A DNA stretch of 64,000 nt, from positions 34,089 to 98,088 of the forward strand of contig JANQHF010000125.1 of NCBI GenBank assembly GCA_028282725.1. Direction: 5' to 3'. The notes below the pieces were generated by a model. The model had not been told where the DNA came from and made no database searches. It saw only the letters and a program-made list of their open reading frames with translations. Every line of letters starts with the position of its first letter. Position 1 is the first letter of the stretch. Made by a program: the position numbers and the translations under genes. Source of the DNA: Saprospiraceae bacterium (GTDB lineage: Bacteria > Bacteroidota > Bacteroidia > Chitinophagales > Saprospiraceae). Below, one piece after another: positions 47,549 to 57,406 of this stretch.

Positions 47549-50500
47549 TTAAAATTTTGCTCCGTACATTTTCATTCTTCTGATATCATTAAGGTCAAGA
47601 TAAGATTCCTTATGTAAGTTTTTAAAACTTGATTTTTGCACAGTAAGACCTGAAATAATTTCTAGATCATTAATGCATTGACCAGTATTAAAATTCCATT
47701 CATACACTTTACAATCGTTTGAAGCTAATAATACTTTGTCCTCTCTCGGATGGAATTTAATTGTTAAAAAAGAATCACTTTTCATACTAATTTTGTTGGT
47801 ATACTGTTCTTTTTCAATATCCCATATTATTATCTCTCCATTATTTGATGATAAAACCTTGGTTCCTTCACTATTAATATCAATATATCCCTTACCTTCT
47901 ATGGTTTTGTTATTTTCCAAATTATCTAAATCCACCACGTGTAATTCATCATTGGAGTAATTAAAGACTATTCGATTTTTGAGCGGACTATACGCAAACA
48001 TCAGGGACACACTATGATCCACTTCAAATACCTTAATGCAATTCCCTGACTCTAAATTCCATATTCTAATAGTTTTATCATTGGCACTTGAGACGGCTAG
48101 TTTACCGTCAATACTGTATTTGATAGTTAGGACGTTATATTTATGAGTAGTTCCTTTTTCTCCAGAATCAGGCATTTGATGCCCTACAAGTTCTCGAATG
48201 CATTTGCCGCTGTCCAAATTCCACTCTTTTATTACTCCATTACTTGATCCAGAAAGAGCTTTATTTTCTTTGGGGTGATAATCTAAGCACCATGTCATGT
48301 ATTGGTTGACAATGGTTTGTATGCATATTCCAGAGTTCAAATCCCACTCCTTGATTTCTCCATCGTAGGTTGATGATAATACTTTATTTTCAAACGGATG
48401 ATAGCACGCGTAATACACGAACATTCGATGTCCACTCAAGACTTGTGAGCAAGTGCCAGTTGACATGTCCCATTCAATGAGAGAATAATCATCAGACGTT
48501 GTAATAGCTTTCTTACCCGTAGGATCATAGAATGCCTTAATTCTAAATGAACTCTCGTCCTGATAGCCCTTTATTAACCGTTCGACGTCACCTGATATTA
48601 AATTGTATTCCTTCAAAGACCCAGCGTACAGACTTACAAGAGCTCGATTACCTGTAGGATTATATCTGATCCGTAAGTATGGGTCGTACAATCCCCCTGA
48701 TATGGATTGTATACATAAACCAGTTTCTAAACTCCATTCCTCTATTGTCCTATTATTGAAAGAGCACGATATTACTTTCTTACTAATTGGATGATAGTCA
48801 GCATCAGTTATTTTCGAACCTGGAGTTATAGATATTATGGTTCTACCATTAATTATATCCCAAACCCTAATTTCCTCTGAGTCATAAGCCATTAATTTGT
48901 TACCGAAAGGATGAAAAACAATTCGTTGAACTTTACCTTTTAAATCAGACAAAGAATGTAAGAGTCTACCTGTAGTAAAATCCCAAATATAAATATTTGA
49001 TTCATGTGAATAAGCGCTTATAGTATTGTCATAATTATAACTCACATCTCTCAAATAAGACCATAAAGAAATAGAATATGATTTTATACTTTGCCGAGTC
49101 TTTAAATTCCAATACGAAATGAACTTAGCATTTTGCGAAATTACTACATTAGGATCACCGCTGTATTTAACCTTATAAAAATCTCCTTTTATATCGCACG
49201 AACAAAGTCCAGTATCCAAGTCCATTTCTACAATACTTCGATCAGATGGATTAATACAAATGATCTGGTTACCATTCGGGTGATATTGGAATGTTCTTAT
49301 TGGTTTTCTAATCTTAAATGAAAAGAATTGATTACTTGTAAAAAGACTTTTATCAAAATTTACTCCTTTATGCTGAGGCATGTAAAGCTTTGCGTTAACA
49401 AAATTCAATTTCCTCAAATCTAAATTACTTAAATCGCTTCCGCTCAATACTCCTCGTATATTTTTCCAGATTTCAATTATATTCCATACTGTATTACCTA
49501 ATTTAATTTCATCGAATACTCCTCTACATTGATCAAGTGATTTAGAAAGATTAGTATGCTTATTTATTCCCTTTAATTCTTTATGTGCCGAAGAATCAAG
49601 TTTAATAATCGGTCTATTGTAATGTTCTCCTTCTAATTCTCCTAAATACTTTATAATATTTATATCTAAAAAATGATCCTTCAGAACATTAGGAATTTCC
49701 TTATAATAATTACTCAGTTTCAATTGATTTTGAATGTGCCTCGCAGTATAGTAGTCTCTAAAGTTTTGGTGCAGAAATCTATACTCATTGTTTTCCTCAA
49801 CTAAGAGACTTAAATTGTTGCATAGTATATCTTTTATGATAATTCGAAAATTTAGTCGTCTATTTTGATTCAACCAAAAATCGCAATCTAACCCATGATC
49901 TTCAAACTGAGGAAAAACCGTGTTAAATCGGTCACTAGAAAACGTCTTAAATGATTGTGGTAATATTTCATTCTGGAGAAACCTTCTGGAAATATAAAAC
50001 ATTCCTTTATACCACATTTCATAAGCTATTATTGGGAGGATGTGCTTCACAGTTAACTGGTAGACCGTTTCTATTTCCGGATCATTCCCATACAGTCTAT
50101 TAATTTTTATCCATTGTCCAACCTCAAAATTCCAAAGCAATTCTCCTGCAGTTTCCGCTATTGATAGATAATAATTCTTAAAATATTTATTTGAAGAGTA
50201 CTCTATTGGAAGCTGTGACGTATTTTTGAAAATGGTTAACATCATGGGATTTTTGAGCAACTGGGCTAAATTCTTTTTTTGTGGAACAGGTTTTTCTAGA
50301 TATTCCTGAATCTGAATCTCAGAAAGCTCCTCCAGTTGCATGTTCGTAAAGCTTTCTGTAGCTTTATAATTGGACAAACTGTGTCGTGAGCTTATAAGAA
50401 TTTGAACACCTTTTCTAACTGATAAATTTTCTATCTGGGTGAGTAATCTATTGGGTTTTTGAGTAATTTCGTTGAAACCGTCTAATAAGAAAATAACAGA

Positions 50501-51979
50501 AGGCGAGTGAATATCATTATTCTCTTTTGATGAGTTTAATATTGATAACAGAATATTCTTTTCTTCCGAATTAAGATCCTTTTTGCCTAGGTACATTTCC
50601 GAAATATAGTTTTGAATGAAATTCTCTCTTTCATTCTGTGGGGTTTCATTATATTCATTTAAGGGTATATAAATAGGAATAGCGCAAGGTGAATTATCGT
50701 AGCTAACATATTTTTCCCATAATCTTAAAATGGATACGGTCTTTCCCATACCAGCTGATCCTAATAATATGCAATGTTGACGATCTGTATTCCATAAGTA
50801 GTCCAAACTATCTTCAAGAAATAGTACTTTAGTTCCTAGTACTACTTTATTTTTAATAAATTGATTGTTAACGTTGGGAATAATAAGATCACTTATTTTG
50901 AGATGACGAAATCGCTGAGATCGCAATTCTTTATAGAATGAACGCGAAGCATCAATAGTGAGAATTACAGGAGCTGATTTTAGTTTGCTATGTTTTATTT
51001 GATCGTACCAAGTTGCCAATTTCACTCTATTTGATTGTGAATAGTCAATACTCTTTCCAAGTAGTGTAAATTCCGGTTTATAGGAATCGAAATATTTTGC
51101 CCAAATGGTTACTCGATTTAAATCGTCTTCCTTCCATTTTTTCATCTCTGAGAATAAGAAGTGGTTACAGGTTTTATGATTTATAGTAAATAATAATGGA
51201 TTGAGTCGAATGGCATTACTTATCTTATATTCTGATTTTGAAATTGGGCTTAGTTTGCACCAATATAAATTATTGACGTCTAATTGAACTTCTGAATAAT
51301 AATCTGTTTGGAAACCAAATGAATTGGATTCTGCAATTAGATCACATTCATATAAAAAAAGTGATTCACAAAATTCACTTTCATCTGAAACTATATATAT
51401 AACACCATAATTATTAAGAAAAACAAGGGAATCCAAGAAAGATTGTATGATATCCTTATTATCTTTAAACATTTGGAGAAACATGTATTGATCCTCAAGA
51501 ATTTTGGATTTATTATTAACAAGGGCCAAATGCTCTTTGAAGGTACCTTCATATATTCCCTTGGAATGAGCTATCCGCTTGCGTAGGTTATTCAGCGGAA
51601 TCCAAAAACTTGTTTCAAGCTTTTTGCGCTTCTCAAACATGGAAAATATCTCTGGAAGTATTCCAACTTTTTTGAAATCATTATTACTAAAGACTTCTCT
51701 AAATATTGCCCACCAATTTCCAGATGTCAGTGGTTTTTGAAATATCTGGATTATCTGTTTTTCGAGAGATTTGTTTTTGGACACAAATCTATTATCTAAC
51801 AAGTGAAAATATGTGCATATTGAAACGGTACCAAGAAATTGGTTTAGAGTATCGAAAAAAAACAAATAGCGTTGTATTAAATCAAATGAATCTTCCTTGG
51901 ATAATGCTTTCATTAACTCTTTGAACGATACTGATATACACGTAGGGGTTAAACTTTCTGGCTTTGAGTTCTTATCCAT
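47549..51979 (-). CDS. HEPN-NACHT-WD40 protein, NLR-like
   Basis: A 1476-residue STAND-type protein. The N-terminal domain contains NLRKRIAHSKG near residue 140, an RxxxxH motif of HEPN type. The NACHT ATPase has Walker A LLGSAGMGKTVSILRLWEKY near 405 and Walker B VIFLLDGFNEITQ near 495, then SSRHSL. After a helical part and a short pentapeptide-like stretch (SGSDLSNLDLRKLNFVNAKL), about a dozen WD40-like repeats run from near residue 900 to 1460 (IRVWDI, IIEWDM, EIKEWDLNSG). HEPN domains are often RNases in defence; the WD propeller would be the sensor. Confidence 0.85.
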   Translation of the reverse strand: MDKNSKPESLTPTCISVSFKELMKALSKEDSFDLIQRYLFFFDTLNQFLGTVSICTYFHLLDNRFVSKNKSLEKQIIQIFQKPLTSGNWWAIFREVFSNNDFKKVGILPEIFSMFEKRKKLETSFWIPLNNLRKRIAHSKGIYEGTFKEHLALVNNKSKILEDQYMFLQMFKDNKDIIQSFLDSLVFLNNYGVIYIVSDESEFCESLFLYECDLIAESNSFGFQTDYYSEVQLDVNNLYWCKLSPISKSEYKISNAIRLNPLLFTINHKTCNHFLFSEMKKWKEDDLNRVTIWAKYFDSYKPEFTLLGKSIDYSQSNRVKLATWYDQIKHSKLKSAPVILTIDASRSFYKELRSQRFRHLKISDLIIPNVNNQFIKNKVVLGTKVLFLEDSLDYLWNTDRQHCILLGSAGMGKTVSILRLWEKYVSYDNSPCAIPIYIPLNEYNETPQNERENFIQNYISEMYLGKKDLNSEEKNILLSILNSSKENNDIHSPSVIFLLDGFNEITQKPNRLLTQIENLSVRKGVQILISSRHSLSNYKATESFTNMQLEELSEIQIQEYLEKPVPQKKNLAQLLKNPMMLTIFKNTSQLPIEYSSNKYFKNYYLSIAETAGELLWNFEVGQWIKINRLYGNDPEIETVYQLTVKHILPIIAYEMWYKGMFYISRRFLQNEILPQSFKTFSSDRFNTVFPQFEDHGLDCDFWLNQNRRLNFRIIIKDILCNNLSLLVEENNEYRFLHQNFRDYYTARHIQNQLKLSNYYKEIPNVLKDHFLDINIIKYLGELEGEHYNRPIIKLDSSAHKELKGINKHTNLSKSLDQCRGVFDEIKLGNTVWNIIEIWKNIRGVLSGSDLSNLDLRKLNFVNAKLYMPQHKGVNFDKSLFTSNQFFSFKIRKPIRTFQYHPNGNQIICINPSDRSIVEMDLDTGLCSCDIKGDFYKVKYSGDPNVVISQNAKFISYWNLKTRQSIKSYSISLWSYLRDVSYNYDNTISAYSHESNIYIWDFTTGRLLHSLSDLKGKVQRIVFHPFGNKLMAYDSEEIRVWDIINGRTIISITPGSKITDADYHPISKKVISCSFNNRTIEEWSLETGLCIQSISGGLYDPYLRIRYNPTGNRALVSLYAGSLKEYNLISGDVERLIKGYQDESSFRIKAFYDPTGKKAITTSDDYSLIEWDMSTGTCSQVLSGHRMFVYYACYHPFENKVLSSTYDGEIKEWDLNSGICIQTIVNQYMTWCLDYHPKENKALSGSSNGVIKEWNLDSGKCIRELVGHQMPDSGEKGTTHKYNVLTIKYSIDGKLAVSSANDKTIRIWNLESGNCIKVFEVDHSVSLMFAYSPLKNRIVFNYSNDELHVVDLDNLENNKTIEGKGYIDINSEGTKVLSSNNGEIIIWDIEKEQYTNKISMKSDSFLTIKFHPREDKVLLASNDCKVYEWNFNTGQCINDLEIISGLTVQKSSFKNLHKESYLDLNDIRRMKMYGAKF

Positions 51980-52295
51980 GAATTATTTGATATTTAATCT
52001 GGTTATTATAGAATTAAGGGCAATTGTATCTAACCCATTGATGTATATTCAATGTCCTTTAAAATAATTTCATTTCGTTCTATTGAATATAATAAAGTTA
52101 GAATAGTTTCATTAATATTATCGTGTTTATTATTTCGTTCATTTTTGTTGTTCATAAATCGTCTTCAATTGTTCCCAGAATTAACTAAATAATATTTCTT
52201 GCCTTGTAGACTCACTTGCATTTATGACCCAGAATATATAAAAGTGGGTCAGTTCTATATTCATAGAACGACTTTACTTCATCAACATCATTATC
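51980..52295. promoter_or_regulatory. Inverted repeats upstream of the tyrosine recombinase
   Basis: This gene-free stretch lies between divergent genes. Two perfect inverted repeats stand side by side: TGACCCA/TGGGTCA at 52225-52231 and 52245-52251, and GTTCTA/TAGAAC at 52252-52257 and 52264-52269. They end 26 bases before the recombinase ATG, so they could be an operator or a recombination site of that enzyme. Confidence 0.45.
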
Positions 52296-52877
52296 ATGAG
52301 TTATCAACCTATGAGCCTATTCGGGCAATGTGGAAGTCGTAAGTATTTGACACCGTCCGAAAGAGAAGTTTTTGCCACGGAAGCACGCAAGAAAGACCCG
52401 AAGACCAAATCTTTATGTTTGATTCTGCTATGGACCGGTATCAGGATCTCAGAGGCTCTCAATCTAAAAGCATCTAACGTGGATCTTAATCAGAAATTGA
52501 TCACTATAGAGAGTCTGAAGAAAAGAAAAAGAGGAGTTTATAGACAGGTTCCCATATCAGATGAGCTTGCATCAGAACTGAAAAGATCCTTACCTCTTCT
52601 AAGTCAACCGTATAATGAAGGCTCGATTTGGTCTTTTTCAAGACGTACAGCGAGTCGTCGTATTAAATCTGTAATGAAAGCATGCGATATCTCAGGTATT
52701 CATGCTTGTCCTAAAGGCCTTCGTCATTCATTCGCAGTATATAGCGTATTAAAGGGAATCCCACTTGTTCTTCTGAAGAAATGGATGGGTCATGCTTATT
52801 TGCAAACAACCGAGATATATCTCAATATCATTGGAAATGAGGAAAGGAGTATCGCTCAAAAACTGTGGTCTAGTTAA
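52296..52877 (+). CDS. Catalytic-domain-only tyrosine recombinase
   Basis: A 193-residue protein that is essentially only the catalytic half of a tyrosine recombinase; the SAM-like N-terminal domain is missing. It has the box I Arg in WTGIRISEALNL, the hairpin Lys region KKRKRGVYRQVPIS, box II KGLRHSFAVYS, MGHAY and the Tyr in TTEIYLNI. Such short recombinases are common on plasmids and islands, where they resolve or invert DNA. It uses the standard code. Confidence 0.82.
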   Translation: MSYQPMSLFGQCGSRKYLTPSEREVFATEARKKDPKTKSLCLILLWTGIRISEALNLKASNVDLNQKLITIESLKKRKRGVYRQVPISDELASELKRSLPLLSQPYNEGSIWSFSRRTASRRIKSVMKACDISGIHACPKGLRHSFAVYSVLKGIPLVLLKKWMGHAYLQTTEIYLNIIGNEERSIAQKLWSS

Positions 52878-53078
52878 TTCGAAGTTGAATGAGACAGAAT
52901 TATATATAGTGTCTAATGTCGTATTAATATTCCATCTTGAACAACATTTTGGTATTGTAGACGAAATATTACTTCCTACACGATTATCAAAGCAACAGCA
53001 AAGAATATTCAATTGAATTACGTCTCAATCGATAATCTCTTACAAATTGACCAATGATATTATTTTTTTCATAATTTA

Positions 53079-54605
53079 ATGAAGAATTATTATCGGTGCA
53101 TGCGAGAATATAACCCTCAAACAAAATACCAAGTCGTTACAATGCTTGATATAGTAAACTCGACTGGCATGCAAGCAGAAGGGTGGACTAAAGTCCAATT
53201 TCACGATACATGTTACTCTATAAGTGCTAAGAACAAAGGAAAGGTCGCAAACAATGCAGGTGACGGTAGCCTTGTTTTGTTTGAAAATGCTATGAATGCA
53301 ATCGAATTTGCGATAGAAGTGCAGTCCATTTTTATCAATAAATTCAACATAAATGTAAGGATTGGTATTAGCTCAGGAGAGATTGAAATCATTGATATTG
53401 GTAATGACATCATATACTCCGGAATGCCTATCAATCATGCTTCAAGGATTGAGTCAATGGGGGTAGCTGGAAGTATACTTATTGCAGGCAAAGTAAAAAA
53501 TGACGTTGAGAAAGAAGGTGTTGAAAGTGTATACATAGGAGATTTTTATTTCAAAGGAGTCGATTTTGACACAGATGTATTTGCCGTAATTGCTGAAGAC
53601 ATCCATATTCCTCATAAATCAGATCATATAGTAAAAAAAGATCTCGAGAAAAGTTTTCTATTGTGGTGTTTTTCTATCAACAAAAAAATAATTTTTACAT
53701 CTATCAGTTTTATTGCATTGCTATTTCTAATATTTCAGATTTACGACTTGGTATCATTTCTACCGCAAATAATAGCTGAATATCGTTATAATATAATTTA
53801 TAGAAATTTTGGATACGTATCAAACATTGGAATCCCACTTTTAGCTATTTTCTATCTGAATGATATGAAATCTAAATTTTATTGCAAGGATAACAACAAG
53901 TCTTCGATTGCAAATTTGATCAAGGTTGATAGTTCAGAATTAGATAAGTTGTATAAAAGAGCAAATAATGGTATCAATGAGTTTTTAACTTATTTCAAAT
54001 TCGCGTGGTTTGCTTTTTTTATGCTATACGTTGTTCTCCTTTTGGATTTTTACATACAGTCAGATATATACGTAATTGCATCACATTTTTTGAATAATAT
54101 TTCCGCGTTGTTCATTTTAATTTGTGCCATAATTCTGACATACAGACCCCCTGATACCCAGAATAGTCAAGTAGATAAGAAAGCAGTTATAACAATTTCC
54201 ACAATGGTTATAATTGTAAGTGCTGTAGAGATTTTGTTATTTACGTTTTCTTCAGATTTATTTGATAATCTTCAATTCACATTTGATATTATCAGCGGTT
54301 CTTTTAGTGCAATATGCTTAGGATTACTATCGGCTAGAATAGATAGTTCGTTGTTGAAAACAGAACAATGGATCGTGGTTGGTCTCATATCTTATGTGGC
54401 GATTCAACCTTTATTTGCTTTTCTTGATAGTAGTCAGTTATTAGGTCCAATTCTAATAAATTTTGCCCTATTTGGAAAATCCCTTTTACTGCTTTATATA
54501 ATTTGGATTTTCGAAACGAAGAGGATGCTCTATTTCTTTTTGAATATTAATCAAATAACCCATCGTCTTGAACGAAAGTGGAATGAAATTCAATATAAAT
54601 TGTAA
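53079..54605 (+). CDS. Class III nucleotide cyclase with membrane C terminus
   Basis: A 508-residue protein. Residues about 15-185 form a class III cyclase domain: the first metal Asp in VVTMLDIVNSTGMQ, the second in NNAGDGSLVLFEN, then VRIGISSGEI, and the catalytic Asn/Arg in PINHASRIE. The Lys usually in front of GDG (KxxGDG) is Asn here, so the substrate preference may not be adenosine. The C-terminal half is multi-pass membrane (several stretches such as FTSISFIALLFLIFQIYDLV). The next gene, ten bases on, probably belongs with it. Confidence 0.82.
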   Translation: MKNYYRCMREYNPQTKYQVVTMLDIVNSTGMQAEGWTKVQFHDTCYSISAKNKGKVANNAGDGSLVLFENAMNAIEFAIEVQSIFINKFNINVRIGISSGEIEIIDIGNDIIYSGMPINHASRIESMGVAGSILIAGKVKNDVEKEGVESVYIGDFYFKGVDFDTDVFAVIAEDIHIPHKSDHIVKKDLEKSFLLWCFSINKKIIFTSISFIALLFLIFQIYDLVSFLPQIIAEYRYNIIYRNFGYVSNIGIPLLAIFYLNDMKSKFYCKDNNKSSIANLIKVDSSELDKLYKRANNGINEFLTYFKFAWFAFFMLYVVLLLDFYIQSDIYVIASHFLNNISALFILICAIILTYRPPDTQNSQVDKKAVITISTMVIIVSAVEILLFTFSSDLFDNLQFTFDIISGSFSAICLGLLSARIDSSLLKTEQWIVVGLISYVAIQPLFAFLDSSQLLGPILINFALFGKSLLLLYIIWIFETKRMLYFFLNINQITHRLERKWNEIQYKL

Positions 54606-54615
54606 TTATTAAGTT

Positions 54616-55218
54616 ATGACATTCAGCAGCAAGATATTCTATTTTTTATGTGTCAGCTTTGTTATTTTATTAACATTGTCACTAATCCTGAAAGATAGAA
54701 TAAGAAGCATATCAAACCCTGATTTTTCATTAGTACTTCACGGCTATTATTTAGACAGCTGTGATGATAGCAGAGACACAATACAGAAAGAAGTTCACTA
54801 TATAAATTTTGAGAAATCAAGAAAATTTGGCCTGGATATTCCATTTAATGGAATTGTCAAGGCAGATAAGGAAAACTGTGCCAATTTCGATAGTACTAAA
54901 CTGAAAACATGGAGCTTAAAAGGATATAAGTCAAGTAGTTTTATTTTCATAGCATACTCATCGAATGATCTAGTTAATACTGGCATAGGGAATATAGTCC
55001 TAGGAAAACAAAGCGACCATTGGATGGGCTATTGGATAGGCGAAGATTCCAATAAGTCCGGGCAAATACGTAAATGTCCGTATTTCGCTAGTAGCCAGAA
55101 AAACCAGGATTTAGCTGAAGTATGGAAGTATTTTAAAATGGACTCATGTGTAACAATATTTCCGAATGAAGTCGTTTTATCGAAGAGCAAAACGAAAGTT
55201 AGCGATGAACAACTTTAA
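54616..55218 (+). CDS. Partner protein of the cyclase, single membrane anchor
   Basis: A 200-residue protein with an N-terminal membrane helix (FYFLCVSFVILLTLSLIL) and a globular part, DFSLVLHGYYLDSCDD then DHWMGYWIGEDSNKSG. I do not recognise the family. It starts ten bases after the cyclase stop, so they are probably one unit. Confidence 0.65.
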   Translation: MTFSSKIFYFLCVSFVILLTLSLILKDRIRSISNPDFSLVLHGYYLDSCDDSRDTIQKEVHYINFEKSRKFGLDIPFNGIVKADKENCANFDSTKLKTWSLKGYKSSSFIFIAYSSNDLVNTGIGNIVLGKQSDHWMGYWIGEDSNKSGQIRKCPYFASSQKNQDLAEVWKYFKMDSCVTIFPNEVVLSKSKTKVSDEQL

Positions 55219-55290
55219 TGTCCAAATATATGAATACTCTTTTTTATCTTGTAGTAGGATTTCTACTGTACCAAGTAATGCATATTTAAT

Positions 55291-56268
55291 ATGCATATTC
55301 TTGTAACAGGTTGCGCCGGTTTCATCGGTTTTCATGTCTGTGACATGTTACTTCAGAAGGGACATGAGATTACCGGAATTGACAACTTTGAAAACAATTA
55401 TTCTGTTTTCGAGAAAGAACAGAATATTGAAGATTTAGAAAGGTATTCTGATTTTTATTTTAAAAAGCTGGATATTCTTAATTATCAAGCACTTCGTGAA
55501 ATTTTGATAAATAACTATGATTTAGTTATTCATTTAGCTGGACTACCAGGAGTCAGAGAATCTATCTTAAAATCTAATCAATATATTCAATCAAATGTAA
55601 TTGGTACGAATAATTTAATTAGTGGGTTGATAAATACGAAGACTCGAAACATAATATTTGCTTCTTCATCCTCGGTATATGGAAACAATCCATATCTCCA
55701 AAAAGCCAAAGAAAATATTATAACAAAACCTCTTTCTCCATATGGTGTAACAAAATTGGCGTGTGAAAATTTATTGTACTCCTATTATAAGTCTTATGAT
55801 TTTAATGTGATAATCAAAAGATTTCATTCCGTATATGGCCCAAGAATGAGACCAGATCTTGTAATTAGAAAATTCTTGTTTAATGTTGAAAATGATAATC
55901 CAATTATTATATATGGACATGGGGATAGTAGCCGGGACTATACGTATATTGGAGATGTAACAAAAAGTTTTGAAGGATCTATATCACTTCTAAATCAAGA
56001 TTTAAATATTTATAAAACGTATAACATCTGCAGCGGTCGATCTATTTCTATAACTAAAATAATTGATGAAATACGGTCTATTTGTTACAAGAATCCAATA
56101 ATTAAATATAAACAATCTAATTTAATGGAATCTTTGCACACATTGGGGGATTATAAAAAAGCTGAAAGAGAATTGGGTTATTATCCATCGATGTCGATTC
56201 GAAAAGGAATTGAAGAAACTTATAAATGGATTAGAAATAATGCATATTCTAATTCAATGAAATTATAA
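55291..56268 (+). CDS. NAD-dependent sugar epimerase/dehydratase
   Basis: A 325-residue extended SDR enzyme. The NAD motif GCAGFIGFHV is at the N terminus, FASSSSVYG and SPYGVTKLACENL (YxxxK near residue 153) give the active site, and RFHSVYGPRMRPDL is the sugar-binding segment of UDP-glucuronate 4-epimerase-like proteins. It makes an activated sugar for surface polysaccharide. It converges on the LbH gene with a two-base gap. Confidence 0.87.
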   Translation: MHILVTGCAGFIGFHVCDMLLQKGHEITGIDNFENNYSVFEKEQNIEDLERYSDFYFKKLDILNYQALREILINNYDLVIHLAGLPGVRESILKSNQYIQSNVIGTNNLISGLINTKTRNIIFASSSSVYGNNPYLQKAKENIITKPLSPYGVTKLACENLLYSYYKSYDFNVIIKRFHSVYGPRMRPDLVIRKFLFNVENDNPIIIYGHGDSSRDYTYIGDVTKSFEGSISLLNQDLNIYKTYNICSGRSISITKIIDEIRSICYKNPIIKYKQSNLMESLHTLGDYKKAERELGYYPSMSIRKGIEETYKWIRNNAYSNSMKL

Positions 56269-56269
56269 T

Positions 56270-57406
56270 TTAATTAAACAATAGCATGTCACCTGTGAAG
56301 AACTGATAAACCTTGAATATTTGACAATTATCTGTTATAATTGGAATAAAGAGGCGCCAAAGATTCAAGAGAAACAATAGAGCCCAAAAACTGACAAAGT
56401 ATTTAATTAGTATAATCATATATTTCGAGGAAGATTTAAGCTTTAATGGAAGAGGATGCTCAGTGGCTAGTTCATTAATACGTGTTATTGGTTTTATGTG
56501 CCAATCTAATTCTATTTTCTTTAGTGGTTCTTTCCATCGATCTAAATAATATTTGCCAATTTGGTTTACTCTCATCCAAATGATGCAAAATATCATTCCA
56601 AAGATTGTAACAAGTAAATTAATTTTGAGGTCGGTTGAAAATGATGTTACGAAAACTAGCATGGCCCCATTAATCGTCAAAAAGACATTGTTGCGAGTCC
56701 AAAATCTATCAGCCTCTTTGTCCCAAGTCTGCATTATTGCCGCCCATACATGTTCCTCTTGATCTAATTCATTCTGAGTCTTGTTCTCTTTTGTACTTTT
56801 TACTACTTCTCCTGGATTTATAATAGATAAAGGTGTGATAACTCTTCCTGGCATAACTTTAACACCTATTCCTATTTGTACATCATCACCAATGATGCAT
56901 CCCCCTTTTACACTTCCTTCATAGTTATTTTCTTCAAATCGAAAGTTTACATTCTGATTATCAAATCTTCTAACTGCTGAAATGAAACCAGCTCCAATAT
57001 TAGCTCTATTGCCAATTATTGAGTTACCTATGTAACCAAAATGGTAAAATCGAACAGAATTTAGTAAAACGGATCCTTTGATTTCAGTACATTGCCTGAT
57101 CTGACAGTTTTCACCGATATAAGTACCAGAACGTAAATAGCAATTGGGACCGATCGTCGATCCTCTTCCAATGAAAGCTGGTCCTTCTATGACAACATTT
57201 CCAATAAAATTAACATTATCTTCTATGAATACATTTCCAGTAATAATAAGATTAGGATTTTGAAGGTACTTTTGGTCGAGTACAAACTCGTCATAGGTTT
57301 CAATAAGTTTCTCTATATCATTTTCAAGAATTGTTTGATCGGTCAAAGGAATATAATTGGCAAAATTAGAGAACCAATCCTCATCTTGTATTAGACGTTC
57401 TAACAT
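56270..57406 (-). CDS. Left-handed beta-helix transferase-like protein with membrane tail
   Basis: A 378-residue protein. Residues about 40-200 are hexapeptide repeats of a left-handed beta helix (NVVIEGPAFIGRGSTIGPN, GYIGNSIIGNRANIGAGF, CIIGDDVQIGIGVKVMPG), as in sugar-nucleotide acyltransferases or pyrophosphorylases. The rest has a soluble linker with ADRFWTRNNVFLTINGAML and three to four membrane helices. The catalytic nucleotidyltransferase domain usually found in front is absent. It overlaps the glycosyltransferase gene by seven bases. Confidence 0.8.
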   Translation of the reverse strand: MLERLIQDEDWFSNFANYIPLTDQTILENDIEKLIETYDEFVLDQKYLQNPNLIITGNVFIEDNVNFIGNVVIEGPAFIGRGSTIGPNCYLRSGTYIGENCQIRQCTEIKGSVLLNSVRFYHFGYIGNSIIGNRANIGAGFISAVRRFDNQNVNFRFEENNYEGSVKGGCIIGDDVQIGIGVKVMPGRVITPLSIINPGEVVKSTKENKTQNELDQEEHVWAAIMQTWDKEADRFWTRNNVFLTINGAMLVFVTSFSTDLKINLLVTIFGMIFCIIWMRVNQIGKYYLDRWKEPLKKIELDWHIKPITRINELATEHPLPLKLKSSSKYMIILIKYFVSFWALLFLLNLWRLFIPIITDNCQIFKVYQFFTGDMLLFN

